A stretch of DNA of 64,000 bases from Nectonema munidae. Lineage: Eukaryota; Nematomorpha; Nectonematoida; Nectonematidae. Both the position numbers and the translations under genes were made by a program. The notes beneath the pieces are model-generated. The model did no database searches. It was not told the origin of the DNA and saw only the letters and a program-made list of their open reading frames with translations. The stretch is taken from positions 606,501 to 670,500 of the forward strand of contig JAUIRK010000976.1 in the NCBI GenBank assembly GCA_030549495.1. Direction: 5' to 3'. Below are positions 35,101 to 47,100 of the stretch, in pieces; position 1 is the first letter of the stretch, and each line of letters opens with the position of its first letter.

Positions 35101-38100
35101 CTTGACAACTTTTACCTCACTTTTTATAAAATAGTAAAAGTAGGAACAAAATTCTCTCAAACATTCTCCACCTACTCTCCACTAGAAACAAGAAGCCTGA
35201 TTTGATAATGGCGTACTTTAATGAGCCCGATCATACTTCACATACATATGGTCCTGACTCCAAACAAGTAAGCGAGTGATATGAGCATAAAATGAATGCG
35301 GCAAAACGCGCTTTACGTGTTAGATTGCAACCATTTCCTATATATTTGCGTTTGAATCCTCTCAGCCGTGCTTCATTGTCCTTGGGTTTATGATGGAGGC
35401 GTTCCATATAATTTCACTCCTGGTCAATTTTACTCATTGTTTATTAAAGCTAACTAATAAGCTGATTAACTAACAATTCAATCAATTTACTAACTAAATC
35501 ACCGACTAATTTAACTAACTTTCTACAGTGTAACCTCAACTATCCAACTTCTCCCAAGTATTTTTCCGGCAACTAATATTGGCATATCTGAATTTCTTTA
35601 ATTATTATTGAAAATATACATTCAAAAGTCTGTCAAAGAAATACTTTTTCTTCGAATATACTTAAAGTTCTAAGGCCTAGAGACCAGTCATTCTCAATCT
35701 TTTGATATTTATGGATCCTTTTTTAAAAAATATTTTTTTTTGCTGAATCCTCTACTCCATTATTTCTATCAATTTTGGATTCGTTCATCTACTCTAATTC
35801 ATTACGACTATAAGTATATGCAAGTCATTATATTTTTTGTTTAAACAAAAAACGCTTTTTTGGGCAAAATAAAAAAAAAATATATTATAATCAATGATAA
35901 CAAAATCGTTAAATACTAATGTCCATTTTCTAACACTAAGATAGATAAAACAAACAAGAACTTTATTCCAATCAAAAATCTCAGGAGCTAACAATATGAA
36001 GAAAAACACGACCGACATTTCGTTGACGGAAATCAAGTTTGCAGCAAAAATTATTAACTAAAATTACTATAATTATTAATTTAGAGTTAAATTTTTTTTA
36101 TAATTAAATCATTATAAGCTTATAAATTTGTTAAATTGAGGTTATGTATTGTATTTAATGTTTCATTTGTATGTGTATGTCTGAATATGTACTTGCGTGT
36201 GTGTGCGTAAGTGGCTTTCTATGTATCTATATATTTTTATGTGTAGCTGTCCATCTTTTTAGAGTATATTGCATAAATAGCTTGTCAATTAAGCGCTAAA
36301 AGCAGTGGATGCTGATAACTCTTTGTTATTTGTTTACATATTATTTATTTTTGGCAAAGACTTCATGGACCCCCTAATGTGTTAAAAGGACCTCCAATAT
36401 TCATATTTTTGTCCATGGACCCCCTTAAATTCCCAATGGACCCTTAGGGGTCCATGTGGACCCCGTTGGGAAACCTTAGTTTAGATCTATAAAAATTGCC
36501 TCTACATCTTTTCTATTTTCCTAAAAATTTACGTTTTTTTCTAATTTAACTTTTTATAAAAAATGAAATATGAAAGTAAACTCCAATGCGCATCATGGAT
36601 TCCTGTTCTCAGAGACAAAACATGTTCGAAGTTTTGTAATAGTACGTGATATGTTTGAAAAAGAGATATTTTTTACATTGGGACACTATGTGCCAATATT
36701 CACTTTGTTTTTGGAAATGGGTGTCACGAAACATCCTGAGGAGATGCGCCCTTGAATACTATTATGGGAAAATATTTTCCCTTTCATATCTTGTGTTGCG
36801 AATATATGAGATTACTTTTTTACACGTAGACTTCAGATATTCTAAAGACGATAGATGACTTGTTTAAGAACTTTTTCGAAGACTTGAAAAAGAAAAAACT
36901 ATTCGATGGAAACAACTTCATCTTCCTGTCTGATCACGGTTTTCTCCTTCTGCATTTACCCGTGAATTACAATTATATTTTGCCAAATTTTGCAGGAATG
37001 ACTGAAGTTTCTTGTGAGAGAATTATCCCTCTTTCATCTATAACGAGAAGCATAGGAAGCGTGTACATGTATCCGGGTCCGAGTCCATTCATAAACAAAG
37101 CTCACTCAAAAAGTACTTTTCCATCCTTCACTTTCAGCTGAACCCTTTTCATTCCATCAATCTTTTATTGGTCTCAGTCCTAAAACCTGCAAGTTTTCGC
37201 TAATCGCAGTGTATTGATTAAATCGTTTCTGCGACAATTGGGCCTCAAGACAATATTAATATTAATATATTTAGATACTTATTTATCCCGATGCTAAGAT
37301 GGTTTAGCACTAGAATGACCGTATTAATTAAAAGCCTTCAGCGCTCAGAGGCGTCAAATTCTCGTAAAAAACATGTTACAAATAATTTAATTGATATTTT
37401 TGATAAATTTTTTAGGATAAATAGTTTATTTACACCTTTTTACACATGAGATTGAAAGTTGGATACATCAACTTTCTTATACTGTTTATTAAACCTGGAT
37501 ACTTAAATGACTTTTTTACTCTCGATCTTGCGGATTATCCATAAAGTAGAAAGGATCGTTTTTTTCATTCACGTAATTTTTTTAGTGCTTCTATCCGCTT
37601 AGTAAGTTTTTCGTAGCGCTATGTAAAAATGTTTTCAACATGAAGGTTGATAGATACTAGGGTTTCGATACCTCAGGGTCTTGGCTTCGATCCCGCATCA
37701 AGCCTACTTTCTTCATAGTTCGATACAAGCGGCGCAATTGTGCCTTCTTGATGAAAACACCATATGCTACCTTTACCTTTACATGAAGGTATATTTGGCA
37801 AATGCATGTAACAACTTATGATGAATAAATAGCAACAAAAATATGCAATAGACATCCCCAATTTTAGAGATGTGGATGGAAAAATAACAGTAAAAAACGC
37901 ATCTCACTTTAACTTAATTGAAGGAATTAAAAAACGAACTAACTTTTGAAATAATTCAGCAACTAACTCACTCACTTTGCCATATGTCCACGCCCTCTCA
38001 TGGATCCGGCAATAACATACTAAATAGTATATAGTTAAATAGTTATTTAGGTTATCTCCTTTTACTATACTTACACTTCGCTGCTGCTAAGAAAATTTAG

Positions 38101-41100
38101 CGAAACTTCCACACATTAACCACGTGAGGCTTTTATAAGGAAAATGGCTCACTCAGCTTAAAAAATGTTCTTAATTCCTTTTTTTGCAAAATAAAAATTT
38201 ATTTTTCCGTTATTTTTTTATTTTTTACTTCAACAAAACACTAAAGAAGTTTATTCTCATATTTTTTCTTTTTTGCAACTTTGCTTACCTTTCAGACAAT
38301 GTGCAAACGATCACTGATAAGATTTCGTGTCCACGAAAAAATCTTCAACGCTTCAAGATATACCGAAAAACAGATTTGCCGCGCAGACACCATTACGCCA
38401 ACAATAAACGAATAGGCGATATCATCGTTAAAATGAACAATGGCTGGGTAATGCTGAGGTAAGATGCCGTTTCGTCTACCCTTGTCCAACATTTTTTTGA
38501 ATGCCAATTTTTAGAGGTCAAGACCCAAGGATGAAGTGTCGACTCATTAGAGGAGCTCATGGTTTTGATGATGGTTATAAAGATATGCAGGTCCTTCATT
38601 TATTCCATTTTACGTGTCGAAATTTAAATGTTGATGAGCACAGTGACATGACTTGGAATTTGAATCAAGATGGCCCTAAGAGTTTCAAGGGAGAAGGGGG
38701 CATTTTTATTCAAATGTGAGCAGATAAGCACAAATCTCTGATGAATATGCCAAACTTGTCCCAAAATTAATGGCCTCAGGAGCCAATTAAGTATCCCCTT
38801 TGAAGAGTAGGCGCCTCTATCATTTATATGTTCCGATACACACATTTCAAAGTAAACTTTCTATTATTAAAATATAAGAAAAATAAAGATAGTTTTGTAA
38901 TTTTTATTAACATAAATGAAAAGTTCAAAAAGTATAAAAATTCCTACTTATTAAAATTGGAAACTACATTTTTGGGCTACTGCTTTCAAATAATCAAAAC
39001 ACGCGTATAGGAATCATAATTATCTAGAATCTTTTTTAACTGGCGAGAAGAACAGCGATATTTCTTTCTCTGTAGTGAATTTTTACATCGTTAAAGTTTT
39101 GCTTTCTCTTCATGATGTCCAAAAATTTTCACATATTAGGATGGTGTCCAGCTACCCGAGTTTCAAATACTCTATGCCATTCCTCAAGTGCATTATTTGT
39201 TTTTGGAACAAAGTTGAAAATGTTTACATAAACATTTCACATCATGATTTCGTATCTTGTCGGTCTACTGCGATTTCTTCTATCAGGGAGGCCAATGTGT
39301 GTGCAGAGTTCTAGACGAGTGTTTAGCTTAGTCAATTCAAAACTAAATACATAATACAGTCATCTATAACGAAAAACGGAAGTGCGCTTGACTTAAAATA
39401 AATTTGATATTCAAACTGCCTCTTCCTTACTCAATCCTTAGTCCTTCAACTTGATCTCAAATTGACCGGATTTACACTTTTCGTGATACAGAAAAAAACG
39501 ATTTGTGTGCCGAAGTCAAATCAATGTTGTAAATCAAATCAGATTTGATATGGATTTAACTTAATTTTTGAAAAAATGCTTTTGATTCGATTTTTTGCAA
39601 ATCAAATCAAACCAAGCCTTTTTTTTACTAGAGTAGATATTAGATCAGTTGTTTTCTCTTCAAAGATTTTCAATTCCGGCTACTCGAGTACCAGTCGAAC
39701 ATTTTTTTGATATTAGGTGTTTACTGGTTCCTCATATACAAAGCTCTTATAACAATTAGTCAAATTTCAATTTATGACATCATGTGCCAACATGAAATAT
39801 ATTTAATTCACGTGAGAGCAGTTTCTTATTCCTTTACGCTTTTTATAAAATAATTAATTAAAGTTTTATATTAGATTTTTATTATATTTATTCAATCATT
39901 TCTGTTGGTCTACTTTTATAGAATTTTTTTGGCTTACACCTTCATTTTATACTCGGTTTTAAAAATAGAATCAAAAAGGGATATAAAATTGAAAAATTTA
40001 TAATAAAATGAAACATTTTGCTCGTCAAAGAAACATACTTTTCCACACCTACACCCTCCTTTTCTTTTTACACTACGATTGGTTACGGTAGCTCTCGTCT
40101 ATTTTTATATTTCAATTCGGATAAATTATATCGTTTTTTTTAAATTAGTTTCCGAAACTATTGATTTGATTTCTTTCGATGTGATTAAAATATGATATCG
40201 TCTGGATCTTTAGGGACCATCAAAATGTGGTTTGCGTTGAAATCTGATTTATAAGACTTCGACTACAAATTTGAAGCATTATGAAATATCAGCTCAACAC
40301 GATGTCGTGATTTTACATAAATAAAACATACCCTATCTTTTTTTGAATTACCAATAAAACGGTCCCACGTGTGTCCTATAGCTAGCTAGCTAGTATAAAT
40401 CTAGATTTTTTGGCCGACATTTTTTTGTCGCCCGCTAAAATATTTCAAAGGAAAAATGAAATGTTCCTTAAATATTTTGTCGTCGAACTTCTATCGGTCT
40501 TTAGCTAATTTGCTTTTATGATATATTCCAATATTTCGAAGACTCAGGGACACAAAGCACTTGACATCTCAATATTTTTTAATTAATTAATTAATTAAAG
40601 TATAATCTTTCATTTATTTGGAGGCGAATTTTTTTATACGTTTTCTATATTTTAGAGGTTTATTCAGTGGTGTTTATTAGTGACGATAAATCACAATCGG
40701 GAAGCGTGCTTTCTTAACTATCAGAATCAAAATCGCATCGGGAAATTTGATTCGTATCTTCCGACAATACCTCAGTCCCAATTTTTTTTAAATTTTTGGA
40801 GTATTTAAAAAAGTTAAATTTTAAAACCTATTTTAAAAAACTTTAGATTAATTTTGTTCATTATGTTTTTTTAGTTTTAATTGAGAAATAAAGATAATTG
40901 AGAATTGAGTATATTTTTTTATTTTTAATGTTTCAAATTAAGAATCTGCATGGGAATCGTACAAAACTTTGGCCGTCCCATGATCAGTATTTATTGTAAA
41001 TAAATTTATATATAGTACTTGCTATATGTTTCAATTAATTTTTATCTTTTAAATTAATAAAATCAAAAATATGTGAATTTTTTTAATTTTTTGGAAAAAA

Positions 41101-44100
41101 AACTTAACATAAAGAAATATGTAACTGATGTGAATATTTTTAAAAATAAAATTTTCTAAAAATTGCTCTGTTACGTTGAAATTGTGTTATAAGCGAAATT
41201 TAATTTGCTATATCTTTGAAGGAACTGTTAAAATCTTTTCCTTTGAGGTGAAAACTACTGCATATAAATTTATTCTTTCAAAAATGAATATTTACGAATT
41301 AAGCTCGCCTCTAAGCTTTTCCAAGTAAGTTATAAAATATGAGAATAGCTTGATCCAGGGGTCACCAAATTACGGCCCGCAAAGTAAGTTTATCCGGCCT
41401 GCAAGCTAAATTTTGATTAGATTTATATATTTTTCTTACTCTTTAATTATTCGATGTATATCCTTTTTAGATTTACTCTTTGAATTAAATTCTTTCCTTA
41501 CTCTTCTATTACCGGAAAGTCAGAATTAACAGCATGAATCAAATCAAGGAGTTGCGAGGTACTCGAGAAACTAACTAATTAATTCAATGCAAAAGAAAAA
41601 GATAACAATTTTTAGTTTTTATTGTATTTGCTCTAGGATTTTTTGTCCAATTTTTTCTGTTCTTTTTTATTTCATGGTGTTAATCTGACTTTCAGAAAAT
41701 TTTGTTAAAGCAATTCATCAGTCTGTAGAATGCATGATTCAACTACTGGAAAGACATTTTTATAGTCATTCAGAAAATTTTGCAAAACCCTCAATCTGAA
41801 TCAACTATGACGTGTTACAGTTGATGGTGGGAAAAATATAGCTTGTATATAAAAGGGCTTAGTTGGGAAGGTAAAGACTAAATTAGAAGATTTGGCAATT
41901 CCAAGTGTATTTTTTTACTGCCTTTTATATCAATAAACTTTAGTCGGGAAAGACTTAGGTCTTTCTTGTGTGCTGAAAGCAGTGGTTTCTGTTGTATACT
42001 TCTTTAGAAGTCACGCACTAAATCATTGTCAGTTTCAAACTTTTCTTGAAGATGTTGATTCAGAATTTTTGCTCAGTTGTGGTAAAGTTTTATTTCAATT
42101 TTAATAAGCTTCCAAATGAAAAATATTTTCGTTTCTAAAAAAACCAAGCTAATCCATTGATCTGCAATACTATCTGGCTATTTCAGTTGACATTGCAACT
42201 CATGTGAATGAATTCAATTTAAAACTTTAAAGAAGAAGATAAATCTATTTGTGATTCATCAAAAGATTTTCAAGAAAGCAATTAAAAAAGAACGTTTTTC
42301 TCAGTTTCATTGTTTCAAAGAATTTTGCTCTACAATTACTGGAAGTATTAATCTTGATTTTCCTATAAAAATTATCTGCCATTTGAATACACATTTTTCA
42401 GAAAGATTTTCACATCTCGATAATAAAGTTCAAAAGGAAAATTTTCTGTTTCAGTACCCATTAAAAAGTTTTTATTTTATTAGACAGATATTGTTTTTAT
42501 TTTGACTAGTATTCTTATTAATTTTTTTAAATATATAAGTTTGCTTTATATAGATTTAAACAAGTATTAATAAGAATTTTATAATGCGAGTGTTTTTAAC
42601 TTTTCAATATTCCTGCCGCATTTTTTTTAACTTTTCGGTAATCCGACCCGCTTCAAAAAAGTTAGGTGACCTCTGGTCTAATTAATTGAAACATCTGAAA
42701 ATATTATGTTTTTTCTCTTTTAATAAATTCTTAAATGTATGTATGTAGAGTTTTTCAAACAAAATAAAGAGAGATAGACAAATCATGTTTGTTTTTTCTG
42801 TAAATTTTTTATTATTTTTTTTCTGTCAAAATTTCTCAACCCCAACAAGTTAAGCTGTCAAGCAATTTAAATAAATTAATAATATTTAACTTTATTAAAA
42901 AATTAGCTATTCACTAGAAAAAGACTTTTCAGAATTTCATAAAACTTTATTTTAGTATATATAATAATTTAATGTATTTCTTATTTTCATTTTTACATTC
43001 AGGAATAAAAGTATTTGTAAAAATTACTTATAAAAAATATGTATTTAATCGAGCCTTAGTAACGAGATTGGAAATAAGTATTTAGGTGCAGATCAAGAGA
43101 ACTTTATCAGTTTTGGTTGAAAGTTGTTACAAAATCTCTCAAAATGGGTTTTAATGTTCAGAAGTAGGATACACTTATATTTGCATTTTTGTAAATTGAA
43201 TTATTAAAAATCCTTTCAAAATAATATTGCAAATTTATGTTTTTCATTTTTATCTTTGAAATAGTATTTTAAAGCTTTAATTATTTTAAAAGCTTAACGT
43301 CGAAATGCTAAAAATATTCAAGAATGCTCTTGAACATTTGACATGTAATTTTGTCACAAAATCATTATACTTTGAGCCTTATTCCGTCCGCCCACTTTGT
43401 TTCCGAAATGTCTATAATTTTATGTTGCGATATGTAAATTAGTTTAAGTTAAAAAATAGTTATGTTAACTTTTTTACTTTTTTGAAACTAATTTTCAAAA
43501 GGCTTATTACAACATTATTTTTTGCGACATTATTTGAAATGACGCACGTTTAAACTAACTTTACAATTTAGGCAGTTTTCTTCGCTTTTGGTCCGTCATT
43601 TAAATCGAACAAAGTTATGGAACCATTTCAAAATATTGAAATTCACAATCTCATTGCAGGCAACAATATTTATTTATTCTTAAATTTTAAACATTTTTCC
43701 TTCATCTCTTATTTTTTAATTAGATTTGTTGAACATTAAGCCAGCTCCAAACAACGGTACGATTGGTGTATTCGATGATATCTTGGTTAAACCAAATATG
43801 AAGCCTTTTTCTCAAAAATATGCGGAATCGCTTTACATCGATTACAATACTGAGAAAAGTATTTTACAAAAAGATAAAACGATATGTTCTTCGCTAACCG
43901 TAAGCCTTTTTTATCTTATATAAAGTAATCAATTAGAACACATGTGACAATTAACTACGTTATATTTTGTTTCTTGATTATTTAAAAAATTGTTCTTGTC
44001 CAAAGTTTTAAATCTAGAAAGAGAATTTTCACAATATTTTGTTTCTTTATCAATAATAATATAAGAGACTTAATATTGAAAACTGTTTATTGATCTATAG

Positions 44101-47100
44101 TTAATAAATTATTAGTTCTACAAAAAGTTATTTTGACCAAGTCACCTTTCTTCACATCATGTATCACACACTATTAAAACAATCAATACTAACTCTTTCC
44201 CATTTGATCCATTACCAATGAACATTATCAAAGACTGCCAACACTACCTTACACCTATACTAACGCACTATAACAACTTATCTTTTCTCAAATCACAAAT
44301 TATATCAAAATCAACTCAATTCTTTACTCCGACCAATATACAGTTATCAAAAAAACCGTTCTTCTAGTGACTGTATTGAAGAGATGATCAAACTCCTTCT
44401 TAATTAAATTCATTGCACTTTGTTTCAATCACTTCATATGATATTTCCAAAGCTTTTATTAACCCCGTCGACCACCAACTTCTCCTTGAAAAACTCAGAA
44501 TTCTTAATGTTGACTACTCTAGCCGCCCTCTCATAAAATCTTACCTATCGAGCCGTACCTTTCAAACCTATTTCAACACTCATTTTCTTCTCCTTCTCTT
44601 ACTAATCACAGGTTTACCACAAGGATCTACGCTAAGCCCTCTTTTATTTAATCTTTTGATCTGTCGTTCTTCATTAATTCAACGCATACCAAACTTTTCT
44701 TATATGCCGATGACATTTATTCTATCTCATTTCACAATTCTTTGGAGGAATTAAAGTCATTCATCACAAATACGTCAAACAATCTGCAACAATGATGCAC
44801 CTCCAACCACTTGTATATGAATGTTTTAAAAACGTCTACCACGATTTTCTCGCCAAAAATGAATAAAATTCCAAAATTCACTCCAAACCTCAACAACATA
44901 AAAACCGCTTCATCTATTAGTATCTTAGGTTTCAGTATTTCAAACTTTCTTTCAATTGAGCATTATTTGAACAACATAATTGCAAGATCCAAATTTAAGT
45001 TAGCTATTCTAAGGAAATCCTTTCCATTCCTCTCTTCTACTCATAAAACCCTGATAATAATAATTAAAGCTTACATTCTTAATAATTTCAACTATGCAAT
45101 CAAAACTTATTACCCTCTCCTTAGTAAATTGGACTTCTCCAAATTTGATAGGCTAGCTAAAAACTGCCTAAAATACATATTCAATCTGAAAAATTCCTCA
45201 AAACTCGAGTCATATCACATCATTACCTCTTTTATTCTTCCTGACAGCAAATTCTTACACTACAAATTCCTTTTATTTACTTTTAAAGAACTGCATCAAC
45301 CAATCAAACATTCTGAACTCAAAATAAACAGTTTCTTAAACATCCCGCCAATCAGAACCAGAAACAAAAAAAGACTTTTTTCCTGTGCATCCTTCCTTTT
45401 TAACTCCTTACCCAGATCCATAAGAAATATGACAGATTACTCCTTGTTTTCTGCACTGGTTAGCTTAAAAATTTAGCTTAACCTATTACCATAGAAATCA
45501 GACGATATTTAAAAAAACGCAGTCGATTTATATTCAAAGTTATTGAAAAAAGCAGACGAAGATGAAATTACTTATGTTCCCAAATGGGAGCACGAACTTT
45601 TTATCCATTTACTTAATGTCTCTATTCATTAATACACAATTTCATTATACTTAGCTGTTTTTTATGTATCATTACATTTCTTGATCTCACACATGTATAC
45701 ATGCACACATGTGTATATACTTGCTCTTTTTATTATTGTATCTAAGTGAGTTTCCTCACTACAAACTTTTTGTTTGTTTTAAATAAAAAAAATAAAAACT
45801 ACTCAATGAAAAGTCTTTGTACCGTAAATTGTACTTATTATGGGGATTACTCTTGATTTAGGATAATTCAAAAATTAAACTTGGAAAAAAAAAGGATTTG
45901 AGTTCCAAAGGTCTTGAATTTTTGCACCACTTTTCTCCTTTTGGTGAACCACAAACGAAAGAACTTAACTCAGTTATTGTCAACAAAAATTTCATTTCCG
46001 CTTTCAGTTCACTTCTAAGGCTCCCCCTCTTCAGTTCCTTCACGCTTCCTTCAGTAAGAGACTCATGATTTGAAAATGGTGTTCATTTCATATTTTATAT
46101 TTAATAGAAAACGACATCCAAAAACATTTTCAAAAAGATATTTTCTGGCTCATCAAAGGTAAAATTTGTTTTTGGTATATCGCGCTATCTAGATTTGTGT
46201 TATACAATTTTTAAAAGTTGTAAACTACTTTTTTTGCTCAAAAATTTCATACAAGATATATTGCGATTCGTAAGAAAACCGAATTTACTAAATTTAGTAG
46301 ATTTGACTGTGATACACGCTTTAACCTAAAATTTACTTGAAAAGTAAATCGGCTTAAAGACGACATGTGAAGAGATTTTTGGTGAATTGCAAAAAAAGTT
46401 TAATATTGAATTCCCTTTCAATAAAGCCACCTCTGATATAATGTCATCTGACGTATCTCCTATTGACCTTTTGATAGGAAGATATGCTTCAACTTTATAA
46501 GTTCAGAACTTCTTAGCACATTCAATATGATATATTTGCAGCAAGGTAATATCAACTGTTCTCCTATGCTGTAGGACTTTTTGACAACAGATATTTTGAA
46601 ATTTTATTGAAGGCTTTCGTTGTGGTGGGATTTGGAGCTTACTTCATTGACGAAATGTCGTTACTACGCTAACTTGTTATAAGCAAAACCATCGTAGTTT
46701 TAGTTAAAATGAGCAGTTATAAATAAACGCATAGAGGAATTATACTAAGAAAAATAGTAGTTTCGGTCCAAATGACCATAATGATAATAATAATAATAAG
46801 TTTTCTGGATATTTTCCGTGCCATGCAAGGGTCTAGCCTGTAATGACAAATGTAAGTTATAAAGGAACAACCATACGAAGAGGGAATTATTTTTGCAAAC
46901 TGAAAGTATCTTTATCTACGTTCGATTCTCTCGGATCAATCTTTTAAATGTTCAATTCCAATATTCCGCTAGCAATTGTCTTTTTCCACGTAGTAATTTT
47001 ACAGCTGGGAATTTAGCTTCCTAGAAAAACGTTTTAAAAAGCAAGATTTTAATGCGTAAAATTGTATGTTTAGAAGAAAGTTGAAATGTCAAAAAATTAT

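Noticed and set aside
35526-35600. Pogo-like end ACAGTGTAACCTCAACTATC
   Set aside because: No partner end or TA flank could be found; left as a remark in the neighbouring entry.
36170-36215. TG-rich tract as a regulatory Z-DNA site
   Set aside because: Interrupted and inside a MITE; no evidence of function.
46360-46500. Short phrase with IDLLIG-like residues, possible LTR-retroelement scrap
   Set aside because: Too short and isolated to assign to any family; no flanking repeats seen.
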